Shown: piece after piece, positions 53,296 through 64,000 of the stretch
Layout of the letters: the number at the start of each line of letters is the position of its first letter
Position numbering within the stretch: position 1 is the stretch's first letter
NCBI GenBank assembly: GCA_027382625.1
Contig: JAJKFJ010021023.1
Span: 1 to 64,000 of the forward strand
Length of the DNA: 64,000 nucleotides
Source: Tetmemena sp. SeJ-2015
Lineage: Eukaryota; Ciliophora; Spirotrichea; Sporadotrichida; Oxytrichidae
Direction: 5' to 3'
Position numbers and translations under genes: made by a program
The notes under the pieces: model-generated
What the model was told of the DNA's origin: nothing
Database searches by the model: none
What the model saw: the letters and a program-made list of their open reading frames with translations, nothing else

Positions 53296-56200
53296 TCATT
53301 TAAAAAGCAAACAAAAGGATAATTTATTTATTTAATAATCTGACTCCTCTGAATTCGATTCTATGCTATTAGACTAATCTCCTGCTTTCTTCAAAGTGAC
53401 AATAGTTTTCTTGTTTTAAATATGAAAATTATTGTTGGTAATTTTGAGCTTTTAAATGATGCTATAGCAAAATAAATAATTGTAAGTCATAATGATCACT
53501 ATAATATTTTGCAGTATTTTTGGAGGAAGGGACTTCATTTATCTTCATTGAGGAATTGACACTCATATTAAAATTAGTAGTGTTTCCCAATCTGAAGTCG
53601 CCTTGCCTGTTCGTCAAAGCCCCAGCCTCATTATACATTTTAATAATTAAAATTAAGTGAAGCGAAGTTAAACTTATTGAGAGTGTTTTTAACAGTTTGT
53701 GGCACTCCCATCAAGAAAGTGTTTCTTGACTTTCCTGAAGGAACGATAATACTCTGGGAACCAAGGTTGGTGCTTTAAGCTTCCATATGCTGTATCTTCT
53801 AATGAATGCGAAGGGAACCTGGAAGATCAGACTTTAGGCTGGTGATATGTTGCTCAGTAACACTGTTACCTCCGATGCTACCCTATCTACTCCTATTCTT
53901 AAAGCAATAAATTATTCTTAGACAAGCCTATCAGTTTAGGATTAATCTTTAGTTGATTAAGCTGTTTCTTAGATGTGCTGGTATATTAAAATAGAGACAA
54001 ATTTAAAGAGCTATCATCCTATTCAATTGTGGATGCTATCATACTGAGAGGGTTTTGGTTATTTACGCTTTGCCTAAAGTGAAGATTGCTACTGTCCTAG
54101 TTTTAGACTAAGTCTATCCTCACATCTTAATGCAGTGAAGCATCATTTCTCATCCCAAGACTAGTTTTAAAGCCTGATATCGTAGAGTTTCGAGAACTTG
54201 TGCTATATTGCTACTTGGCTCTGATATCTTCTAGGTTCTAGAGATTAAAACTGAAAATGAAAAAATGGGATTGAGGCCTTTGACTTTCAAAATCTTCTTT
54301 GGAGGCCTAGGAAGTGGTGACTCAGCCTCTATGATAACTTAGTTTTTGAAGAAGTTAAGTTGACTTTGAATGTGTGATTAGGAGGAAGATTAGTTGAATT
54401 GCGATGAATACTAAGCCTTTGAGGATTAGGCCTGGGGTGTTTGGAGATCATCGTCATCCATCATGAACATTTGAATGTCTTCCGCACCGCTGTTTCTGCA
54501 TAATTCACTCCCATTTCCTGAATTTTAATCAAATAATATTTTACTGTAAATATATTCTGATTATGAAAAGATAATAAGTTATTCACAAAGTCTTATTTAC
54601 TCCCAAAATGAAATTCCCTTTAGTCAAATTTAAATATAGAGTTGAGATTAATTTCTTACCTTGGTAATTGAATGAATATTCAATTATATTTTAAGCCTAA
54701 GAGTCATTTGCCATATTCTAGGGTCTATTCTATTGAAGTTTGCTGTTAATGTTTTAGAGTCCTTATGGAAGCTTAATATAAAACAATAAATAGAACAATC
54801 TTGTTGAGTACTTTGAGCTTTCGATTAGTTTCAGTGCCTCTAGAACTGAAAGAATCCAACTAACTTGAGATACTAGGACTTGCTACTTTAACTCCCTTTA
54901 ATGTTAATGAAGTAAAAAACTTAAGGCATGAGTAAAATTTAATTTGAGAGTCTTTGGATCTATGCCATTTCCTTTTGCCAATGGAACTCCAGTTTACATT
55001 GTCTTATGAGTAACGACCTACTATTTATTTTGGATAATAGTTTGAGGAGTGCCCGAGAGTGGACTTCTGTCATTATCAGACATGTTGAAGTTGACTATAC
55101 TCTCTCTATTCTCTAGCTCCTAGTATCTTTGCTTAATTTTGCTCTCTAAGTCATTTATCTACAAAGCCTTGGGTTCTGGCTTGGCTACAATTAAATTCAA
55201 TATATTGTTAGACAATAAAAAGGTAACTACTTAGTTAGTAGATATGGGATTTAGTTTATTCTAGTGCTAAAACTTAATGCTCTATGCATTCTAAGGGTGC
55301 TTAACTTCCTATACCTGAGTAACCGCTTGAGACAATTAAAAAAAGCACATAGAAATTTATAATGACTGCTTCTGATTTAATTACACAGCTTTGGGTGCTG
55401 GCTGCTTTACTTCATCTTCTTCATCAAACATAAAGTCTTCCACTTGCTCTTCAGCCTCTAAAATAATTTAATAGCTAAGTCGAAAGATTTAATCACGCTC
55501 TAGCCACTTCTTGGTGGATTACTGCTTCCACTATTGGACTGAACATTATTCAAAGGTCTTTTAATATTTAGTCTCTAAATACCCTCATTTTCTGGAGGAG
55601 AATCCTCAAACTGCTGCACTTGCTTTGTCATTTTATTCTCATTAACATTTTTATCCCCTCTTACATTAGACACTGCAATTTAAGGTTTAGGCTTAAAGTA
55701 ATATGAAACAAAATTAGAGTTAAACTTTGTCTAAGGGCTTTAATCATCATCCATATTAAAATCAACTATCGAACTTCCGTCATTCTTATCATTCACGCCG
55801 CTATCAATTTATTTCTATTGCTGTTCAAATGAAGCCCCCTCCTCATCGAACATTCCAAAATCCTTTATTATTTCTTTGCCTGATTGCTTTATTCCCTCCT
55901 TATAAAATAAATTAAATGGTCCTGACTGCCGAAGGAATTTATGCTTTCAGAAGCCTATTTAGTTACACCGGCTTTTTGGGGATGTTTTGCCTAAATTTTA
56001 GCTGGCTTAGAGTTTTCGTGGGATATTTAGTTTGGCTAATTTTATTATAAATTTTGTTCCTATTTATTATAGGTTAGAGCTAATAAGAGGGAGCTGAAAT
56101 ATAGTTGCTGCCAAATTTCCTGTTTAATCCATGATCTATAGCTATAGAACTAGTTAATGAAAAATTATTTGAGATTCTTCTTTTAGTATTTCATAGCGCC

Positions 56201-57077
56201 GTTCGGAAGTAAATTAAGTCACCCTTACTCTGAATGGAGTTTCAAAGTTTTCATATTCGAAACTTGTTAAGCTCCTATCTCTGGACTAAGTGACCTCACT
56301 CAAAACGTACAACGATTTTAAGTTCTTAGAATTTAATCCTCTATCAAATAGTGCAATTACAATTTAAATGTGAGGGGCTGAAACTTCCAGCCATATAAAT
56401 CCATAAATGTTTAATTTGAAATTTAAGATGTAGTAAATTGCATGCAATATTATGTCTGCCTTCACTATTTTATTTTTGAAGATCTTTTTAATCTTTTTAT
56501 GTGTGTCCTTATTTAGTTTACACTTTGTTTTGACTTACTAGATTCCAATCCACCTGCTCACCAGGCTTAGTGACTACTATTCCTATTTTCTTCTCTATCT
56601 CCTCATCACTATAAATAAAGAGAAAAGTCTAAGATAATTATAAATCAATGTCAAATTGGCAAGTGGGGGAGAAATTATTGTTACTCATCATCAGTGCAGC
56701 ATTTTTCCCCTCTTTTTATATTTTTTCATCCTAGAATAAATCTGTAATAAATCTACTTATATTTTAGAATAAAGGATCCTAATTAGAGTTGAAATTTTGG
56801 AATTAACTACTAGCAAAGCAATCTCTTTTAGTCTGGAGCTAGTTCTGGCAGATTTCATTAGAAATTGAAGATAGTTTACTCAAAGAGAGTGTTCTCTAAT
56901 AGAATTCAGATTAAATGAAATATCTTTGAACTTTCTTTTTGTAATTAAGATCTAAGAACATATAAAATATAAGTATGTTCTCTAAAGAGCTTTCTCTCTG
57001 TGGGAATCAGCACCATCTTAAATGCAGATCGTGTAATTATCATCCTCTACTTCCTTATTTTTCCTTCCAACACTCAT
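53296..57077 (-). CDS. Large unknown protein with repeated acidic FMFDEE-type motifs
   Basis: ATG at 57077: MSVGRKNKEVEDDNYTICIQ. It continues through SDEEIEKKIGIVVTKPGEQV, a compact region (WLEVSAPHIQIVIALFDRGL; SFEYENFETPFRVRVTQF) and then low-complexity Ser/Gln/Asn sequence. A short acidic motif recurs: KDFGMFDEEGA (55860), DFNMDDDQSP (55750), EDFMFDEEDE (55430) and FMMDDDDLQT (54460). The C-terminus ends with an acidic Ser-rich run (NSIESNSEESDY) before TGA 53296. Roughly 1000-1200 residues, with at least six unresolved frame changes from introns or IESs. No family recognised; the repeated acidic motifs look like short binding motifs, which is inference. Confidence 0.6.
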
Positions 57078-57088
57078 CAGCATATTTA

Positions 57089-58287
57089 TCACTTCACTCC
57101 CAATTAAACAATTATTGAATAGAAAAAGAAAATTATAGGAGAAGGATCGGGGTAATAAGACTGCCTCCCTCCTGACATTAAATGCGGATGACCACTGCCA
57201 ATTATTGGAGTGATCCCGTTTGGTCTTAATCTTAAATGAATTAAAATATTAAGTCCATCGAGAGGGCGAGGGCTATTTCCCAGAGAAGAAAAGTTATATT
57301 CCTATATTAGAGACTACTTTAAAAGATTCTCAAACTGTTATGAGTTCGGAAGTTTATCAACATATTTCCTATTTTTAAATATTTTATCGTGAGTATTTGA
57401 TAGGATGTCGTCTTTTGAAAAATTAACTTCAATGATAAAGACATGAGATACAATTGTTTGAAGCCTGTAGATTTTGCATTTACCTTTTCTCAATTTGATC
57501 TCTCTGTTCTTGCTTGGCCTTGAGTTTCGCAATTAGGATGAGTCTGTCCTCGTATGTTTTGCGCTTTGTTTTTTGGTTGCGAATTAAAAGATGTTTGAGC
57601 TCTAAATGGTAGTAATTAGGAGTTTAGCTAATTGACTTGAATTCCTTTTGTCTCTCCTAGTCTAACAATCAATAAGAATACTTTAAATTCTTTCTTTAAT
57701 CTCTTTTTATTTAGTCCTTCTGAAACTGAGCAGCAAACTCTTTCTTGGCAGATTTGAGATTGTGAAATTTTGAGAGGTATTCGATGGGCTCATCGAGGAG
57801 CATATAATCCTTGAAGAGGGAGGTAATACGCACTGGTTTATTTTGAAGCAGGTTATTTATAGTCTTCCTGTTGTAAAAGTCCTGACCAATTGAGGCACGA
57901 GAGGCAGCGATCTGAATCAAGTTAGTCATAATCACGCTGTCGTGCATCAGACGGTATCTCCCAACACCACTGCTGCTGTTGTTGCTGTGCGAAAGTGAAT
58001 GCGAGGTATAAGGATTGCAATACCTGCACTCTTATAATTAAAATTCTGCAATCATAATTTAGCTAAATCTAAAAATCTTTGATGCCAAAGAAAGAATCAA
58101 AGGTCTTCCCTCGGTGAAGGGTAGAAGTAAATGTTTCCTATCCAGTGTATTAGGTGGACTGTTGACTGGTAAGTCGATATAGGAAATTGGGGTCGAAGTT
58201 ATGGCTGGACTATTTAGTGGATTTGCGAATGAAAGCAGCAGAGTGGTGAGTGACCTCAAGTTGCTGCGTTGCCTAGTTTTGTATCAT
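57089..58287 (-). CDS. Unknown conserved-looking protein
   Basis: ATG at 58287: MIQNQATQQLEVTHHSAAFI, LYRLTSQQSTQYTGQETFTS, then SLSHSNNSSSGVGRYRLMHD, VIMTNLIQIAASRASIGQDF, LFKDYMLLDEPIEYLSKFHN and a Lys/Arg-rich coiled coil (KTYEDRLILIAKLKAKQEQR). After an intron (about 57362-57480) RKYVDKLPNSQQFENL leads to TGA 57089, 12 bp before the start of the next minus-strand gene. A break at about 58020-58080 and one near 57660 imply IESs. GC content is higher than in flanking DNA. No family recognised. Confidence 0.6.
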
Positions 58288-58683
58288 ATCTCCTTCTATT
58301 AAATTTCTATAATTTTAAATTTATCAATCCATCAATCCAGTCTACTTATTCATTATTACACTTGTAATTTATTCTGCTTCCAAATTTCATTTTTTCTTCT
58401 CTAGAATTAATGAAGTTTAGATTCTTCAAGATTATATAGTCATCTTATGATTACTTTTATGTAAAAAGATTTTAAGATATCATTAATCTGGTTTTTTATA
58501 TGAATTACTCAAATTTTTATTACAACAATTCTTTTAATGATTACTGTTTTGTTTTTAAATTTAAGAATTGACATTTAAATATTCATTCATTTGAATAAAA
58601 TAGATTTAAACTCTAATTTTCCCAAATGAATAATTTTCAAAATAGTTTATTAAAAATGCATTCGTCAAAATTATTGTCCAATT
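58288..58683. promoter_or_regulatory. Divergent intergenic region
   Basis: About 395 bp of AT-rich DNA between divergently transcribed genes; both upstream regions lie here. No motif assigned. Confidence 0.4.
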
Positions 58684-60972
58684 ATGAACGAGCAAGAAGT
58701 ATCTTTAGCTCATAATTGAGTATGAACTTGTTGTAGCCCCTCCATCCCCAACTAATAGGCATGTTTCGCAAATACCTTGGTCCCTATTAATCTGTAGCAA
58801 GTGTGAATGGGCTAATCCTTTCAGATTCCAACCTCATTTAATCAATAGCTTTAAATGAGCAGCAAAGATAATAAGCATTAACTTTTGCTTAAAATCTAGT
58901 GGAGCGGTGCTTCCATCCTCAATAACTCTCCCTTTATTTTAATTCAACACAATAGAAAGATATAGTAGCGGCTTTAATATAATTAAGCACAGACCCACTT
59001 ATTTAGTGAGGAGGTAAGACAAATCATAATCTCTAAATACCTGCAGAATGAGCAGGTAGTCCTCCATGCAAGTCAACTTGGTTTATAAATCAATGTCCAG
59101 AGAGCTGTCATCCCAGACCCAAATGAGCAATTAAAAAAAGATAATGAGATACTCCAATAAAAAATACTTTAATTAGAACAGTAGCTCAAAAATCTGTAGC
59201 CATCGCAGAATGGAACTCACACTCCAATTTAATAAAATAGGGTAGAATAATAGGTCACCAGAGACTAAGAAGATGCCATTGATAAGAAAAAAGCAGATTT
59301 TGAAAAATTAAGAAAGCTTGAGGAATTGAAAAAGCAGAAGGAAGAAATGCTCCAGAAAAAACTTAATGCCACTGCTTAAAAACTGAATTAGCAGATTCAA
59401 TAACAAACTAACAAGCAGTCAAATAATAATGTTGAGGCTGGTTGCAGGCAGTCAACTAAAAATATTTTCATTACAACAAATTAATAGACTGGCCAAAAAG
59501 AGAAGTAATAAAATGAGTTTGGAAAATTACAATTAAAAATATTTTAATAAGAGAAAGTTCAACATGAAGATCCTAGAAAGAAAAATGAAAATTTATAGCC
59601 AAAAATTTAGCAGGAAATTAAAAGTAATCCAGAGAAGAATAAATCAGATTAAAAAAAGATTGATAAAGACAGCAAAATAATTTCTCCTGCCAAGCTTTAA
59701 ATTCAAGAGGTAGCTAAATTATAGTAAAGCATTTAAAAAAGATTAAGAGAAGGCAGCTCATAATCCGATAATAATAACTTCAAAAGGAATTTCGGTTAGA
59801 TTAGCAAAACTCCATAAATTAAGTAAAATGGATAGTACCAAATAGAGCTTAAGAGTGAAACTTTAGCGTAATTAGAACATGCAAAGCCATCATCAGAATT
59901 AAAATCTCTTGAAACTGATAACAAAGCTTAATATGATTAGCTTGAAATAATAGATTTAGATTCAGATGATGAGCTTAATGATTTATAAAGAATCTCTATA
60001 CAGTAAAATGGGAGCAAAAGACAGAAGATTGATAAGGATTAGGAATAAACAATTACTAGAAATATCTAGTAGATGCTAGAAAGAGAGACTAAAAAATTTT
60101 CAGCATCTTCAATAAATTCAAAAGCTCTCTAAAAGACTGATGAAAAGAATTAGAAATTGAAAACCTCGAAGAATGGGAAATAATCTTAGAGCAGTAATGG
60201 AAGTAGCTCCAGTTCATCTTCAGATTCCTCTAACTCAGAAGATGGCTCTCCTTCATCTTCTTTGCAATCCTACTCCACAAAGTTTGTAGAATCCCCTTCT
60301 TAAAAAACGGACTTTACTGAAATTTCTTTAGCTACTAGTAATCCTTTAGAACTATAACAATCGTAATAGTAGTAGCAGGAGTAGTAGTAGTTGTAATCTG
60401 ATTCCTTGAATTTGAATACTGAGAGTACGGAGTCAATTGCTGGCTCTGAAATTTAAAATAAGTAACCTGCCAAAGTATAGAAGTCAAGTCCTATCCACAA
60501 TTATATCTAGCAATAAATTTAAGCTTAAACTTAGTAGCTTTAGTTTGGGAAGCTAAAACCTGAAAAAGATACGAATAGATTATCAATTTGCACCCCAACC
60601 AAAGATTATAAAGCTCCTCCTCCTGAGTTGGATTGGCAAACTTTTTAACAAGATATGAATTTTCCTAAAGAAAAAAATATATAAAGGAATTAAAACCAAC
60701 CTGTGAATTAATAGAACCAAAGTATAAAAATAAATCTAAATTCAGATAAAAATAAGGAGGAGAATAAAGCCAAAAAGCTCACAGATATTTATAAAAACTT
60801 CAAGTCTCATTCAATGAAATATGAAGAGAAATATTATGTGAACAATGGTATTTTACTTTTGCTAACGAGCAGTGATGCAAAAACTCAAAGATTAGCAAGG
60901 CATCATCAATTCTTAAAAGGCTTTTAAAAAATTAGATTCATAAATCGATAGCTCGAATAAAATTATTTATGA
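58684..60972 (+). CDS. Gln/Lys-rich disordered protein
   Basis: From 59041 a single frame runs without any stop for about 1.9 kb to TGA 60970, using very many TAA/TAG Gln codons. It holds a coiled coil (FEKLRKLEELKKQKEEMLQK), Lys/Gln-rich disorder, a serine block (SSSSSSDSSNSEDGSPSSS) and a glutamine block near 60360 (QQQQQEQQQLQ), then a more ordered end (LTDIYKNFKSHSMKYEEKYY; LARHHQFLKGF). Upstream, an ATG at 58684 (MNEQEVSLAHN) and cysteine-containing sequence (LICSKCEWANPFRFQPHLIN) suggest a small N-terminal domain separated by unresolved IESs or an intron (about 59014-59046). About 750 residues; no family recognised. Confidence 0.6.
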
Positions 60973-61081
60973 TAAACTAAATAGTTTCTCTTATTTATTT
61001 TTAATAATGGAATTTAATATCTTAATTTGTCAAGAAGAAATTAATTAATTTGATTTTACAATTTTAAATTTGAATATCATA

Positions 61082-61834
61082 ATGCGCAAAAAGGGACTTT
61101 CTTTGGAAGAAAAGAGACAAAAGTTGCTCGGAGTGTACTATGAAAGGGTAAACACTAAATTTAAATAATGTTTGCAATAGAGGGAGGTACTGAATTTGAA
61201 AGAAATTGAGAAGTACGGTACCAAGAAGGGAGTCAGTAAGTATCTACTATATTTGAGTTTAGATTTATTCACTATTTATACAATGAACTAAAGTATTATT
61301 GGTTTAGTCTTGCCCGTCATAAAGGACGTTAACCAAAGCTTGGTTGATGACAATCTTGTGCAGACTGACAAGATTGGAGCTGGTGCGTTCTTTTGGGCCC
61401 TTCCCTCTTAAGGCTATCAGTCCAGGCAAAATCTCATCAACAATGTCAATCTCCACACTGAACAAGTTGAGAAGGACATTTCCTCAACTGCTGCTAAAAT
61501 TGAGCATGAGAAAGAGACCAGGGTTCCGATGGATGGAGTCAGGGAACAAAAGCTCTAAGAGTTGGATGAGTTGAAGAAGCAACATCAGCTTCTTCAGACT
61601 AAGATCAAACTCTATGAGAAGTGCGATCCCAAGAGACTTGATGAGATAAACTCCAACAAGAAGCTTGCCAAGGAGGGGATGATCAGATGGACTGATAATC
61701 TCTACGAGATCGAGAACTGTAAAGAATTTAACCTATTAACAATTTTAGGGATCAAGAAGAACAACCCTGGAATGGGAAGTGAGGAGCTCTATCAAGCTTT
61801 TCCTATTTTGAGAGATCTTGACTACGCTTCTTGA
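61082..61834 (+). CDS. MND1: Meiotic nuclear division protein 1
   Basis: ATG 61082: MRKKGLSLEEKRQKLLGVYY, the conserved start of MND1 (KKGLSxEEKR). Then LNLKEIEKYGTKKG, DVNQSLVDDNLVQTDKIGAG (winged-helix), FFWALPSQ, a Lys/Glu/Gln coiled coil with LYEKCDPKRLDEIN, and AKEGMIRWTDNLYEIE, where R-W-T-D-N is invariant in the family. Introns at 61148-61180 and 61236-61307. TGA at 61832 gives about 215 residues, the usual length. MND1 pairs with HOP2 and stimulates Dmc1/Rad51 strand invasion in meiosis. No IES interrupts it. Confidence 0.94.
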
Positions 61835-61925
61835 GCTTTTGAAGATTAAGTTATGAAATTATTAGTTGAAGTCTTAATGTTAACACTAAATTTAACCACA
61901 AATCTTAACATTCAAGCTAAAATAT

Positions 61926-63062
61926 TCATTGCTAAGAAATCTATCTACTCGAGCTGTTTAATCTCTTATCGTTTTTGAAGTCCTTGATAAGATTCTTGAT
62001 ATCTCCGAGCACCATGCTTTTCTTTTTATCCTTCTCTTGCTTTCTTTACTCATCAATATTCTCAGCGTTCTCTTTTAAGCATTTAATGAATAAAAATTCT
62101 CCTTCAACTAATACTTGAGAGACTTGATTTCTTATCGTAGATCGATAGTTTGATCTTTATAGTTTTCCTTTGCCTTCTCAGTTTATCTTAGCTGAATCTG
62201 AAGCTACTCAAGCTTCTTGCTTTGCTCTTCATTCATTTAATATGAAATAAGATATATTCTGATCTTGGATCTTTCTATGATTCTCTAATAAGGCTTCATA
62301 CCTTTCTGAAATTTCTTAATTACCCTACATCAATTATTGAGACTAAATTTGGAAGTTTACCTATGACTGTACTTCCTTGAGATATCTGTTCTCCTCTTCT
62401 AATCTTGCGAGTCTTTCTTCTTGAGCCCTCGCATCTCCTTTACTCTTGATTCCATTCTTTATCTCTTCTACTAATTCGTTAAGCTTTGCTATCTTTGCAT
62501 CTCTCTGCTTTAGCTTTTCAATGAGTTCAAATTTCTCACTTTCCTAGGATTTAAACTCTGACACTACTTCCTTCATGCCCTTGATTTGAGATAGAATCTG
62601 TCTGTTTATTTCTTTCTAGCTATCCCTCTCCTTTTGAAGTGAGCTTATTTTGATATTCAAGGTGTTAATCTCCTCTTGATGCAATTAAACTAAATCTGTC
62701 CTCTCTTGTTTCTGCATGGAGAGATCCCTCTCTAGTTTTTAAACAGTTTAAACTTGCTGCTGCTCCTAAGTAGAAAGTTGTTGCTTGAGAGTATTTATCT
62801 GAATTTTAAGCTGAGAAATCTACTAACTGCTGTAATTGTCGGAGGAAGTTGCTCTTGCAGTATTTTTCTCACTCTTTTTGGATTATTCTTATAAGGTCTA
62901 GATTTATTTCTCATATATCAACTTAAAAATCAATAGAATGTTATTTTCATATTTATGACTTGAGATTACTCAAGGATTCGTTTTCTGCTAATGAGGCTTT
63001 GAGTTTGGACTGCAGATATTAAATTTAAGTTTTCATCTCATTATTTTAGCTTTCTTGACCAT
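61926..63062 (-). CDS. Unknown coiled-coil protein
   Basis: ATG at 63062 (MVKKAKIM) followed after a small break by YLQSKLKASLAENESLSNLK and an almost continuous heptad-type coiled coil (QLKIQINTLKQQLSTQEQQQ; ISSLQKERDSQKEINRQILS; LIEKLKQRDAKIAKLNELVE; RLARLEEENRYLKEVQSQ). After an intron or IES at about 62240-62360 it resumes NEEQSKKLEQLQIQLRQTEK and ends with a basic Ser-rich tail (NSSSRQISQQ) at TGA 61926. About 340 residues. Coiled coils of this kind are common in basal-body and spindle proteins; no specific family. Confidence 0.65.
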
Positions 63063-63328
63063 AGTAAAAATTTCACTTAAAAGTAAAAATACATAAAATT
63101 AAATTAAGATATGGCTTCTATAATAACAAATTTTAAAATTAAACACTACAATTTAAAATAGAGATATAAGAAATTTCATTCCCTAAACATTCTAATAAGA
63201 TATCTCTTATTATCTATTCAGCCCTGATTTTTGACTACTGGCAAGGAAGACAGCTTTTACAGTAAGTAGCCACTGTTTTTAGTCTTTTTACTGAACTTTT
63301 GAGAAGTGGCTACAAATCCATCCATTAT

Positions 63329-64000
63329 AGGAATGTTTGCCGAGAACGTTCCCAATAATTGTTGGATGTAATAAATCTGAAAAATTACCTTCTTAGAAAT
63401 TTTTTTAGCAATACTCGGCCCACAAGAAGCACTGACAGTACCAAATTTTAACACAAATGACAAGAGCTTCGTCCTCGTTCATTCAGGCTTCGCAGAAACA
63501 ACCTCAAAAGTTTTTGAAAAATTGGGGCTGAAAGTATAATATTATTTTTCATCTTAAGTAAAGGTCGTACGTAATCTTAAATATAGCTATCTGAAGAAGA
63601 ATGGGTAGGGGCAGTATCTCGTAACTGATTAGTTTTTCCACAAATTAAAACTAAAAAATGATGACCTGTAGTGATTGTAAATTGATTGAATATTTAGAAA
63701 ATTATCAGTCAATTTCATAGAGCAGTTCCTAAAATATTTTCCAATCGTAATTAATTTAAAAATCGATCTATATTATCAGGTATTCCTTTGGAAATTATCT
63801 CCTCACCACAGATATCTGCGTCGATCGACTATTCAGTATTGCAATATAGACTTCCAATTTAATGAGCTTAATCTATTGAAGAGAAATGAGATGCTTGCTT
63901 ACTCCCAGTCTTATAATCAAATGGAATCGGTCTTTATTTACTTTGATAATGAGAAGAATTTCCAGAAGTCTTTGCATATAGAGAACTACTATAGAATTTG
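63329..64000 (+). CDS. Unknown protein, truncated by the window edge
   Basis: Plus-strand pieces: MFAENVPNN, a possible intron (about 63362-63408), LGPQEALTVPNFNTNDKSFV and LVHSGFAETTSKVFEKLGLK, then GNYLLTTDICVDRLFS and FNELNLLKRNEMLAYSQSYN, FIYFDNEKNFQKSLHIEN to the last base. Frame changes near 63650-63830 imply at least one IES or intron. The 68-codon open frame on the opposite strand (63257-63463) is treated as a shadow. No family recognised. Confidence 0.45.

Overview
This window looks like germline (micronuclear, MIC) DNA from a spirotrich/hypotrich ciliate of the Oxytricha/Stylonychia/Tetmemena type; the species cannot be named from sequence alone. Three observations support this. First, conserved proteins read through only if TAA and TAG are glutamine and TGA is the sole stop (the ciliate nuclear code). 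All gene models below use that code, and a standard-code reading breaks almost every gene. Second, conserved reading frames are interrupted by short AT-rich inserts. Each insert is flanked by a direct repeat of about 3-10 bp, and removing the insert plus one repeat copy restores the protein. This is the signature of internal eliminated sequences (IESs) and their pointers. Third, one gene is split into two distant pieces in reversed order, and another is interrupted by a 6.9-kb insert that carries three other genes.

Layout. 1-468 is a GC-rich fragment of a Tc1/IS630-like transposase. 1.4-7.4 kb has an Sfi1-like repeat protein, a His-rich prenylated protein and an unknown protein. 7.6-10.0 kb has a NEK-like kinase. 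10.1-12.5 kb has a Dph6-like diphthine-ammonia ligase. 12.4-13.5 kb has only the C-terminal part of an insulysin-type protease. 13.6-14.2 kb has the C-terminal half of a peptide deformylase, whose N-terminal half lies 13 kb downstream at 26.2-26.95 kb. 14.3-23.1 kb has a coiled-coil protein, a PDK1-like kinase, an AGC kinase with an N-myristoylation motif and a NEK1-like kinase. 23.4-25.2 kb has tandem TMEM135-like paralogs. 25.5-30 kb has a small membrane protein and an unknown, highly fragmented gene. 30.0-31.7 kb has a mitochondrial P5C dehydrogenase. 33.2-42.8 kb has a DDX23/Prp28 helicase split by IESs of 14 bp, 6.9 kb, 283 bp and 14 bp. The 6.9-kb one holds two coiled-coil genes on the minus strand and one unknown gene on the plus strand. 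43.0-44.3 kb has a MAK/ICK-like kinase. 44.8-58.3 kb has several low-complexity or coiled-coil genes of unknown function separated by AT-rich DNA. 58.7-61.0 kb has a Gln-rich protein. 61.1-61.8 kb has the meiotic gene MND1. 61.9-63.1 kb has a coiled-coil protein, and a truncated gene runs off the right edge.

The genes do not form a pathway. They are unrelated single-gene loci, as expected for a germline chromosome that is cut into gene-sized macronuclear chromosomes. Spliceosomal introns are short (about 29-110 bp, GT...AG) and distinct from IESs. A few single-base frameshifts in conserved genes fit no insert and may be assembly errors. Gene ends are approximate where several IESs could not be resolved by eye.
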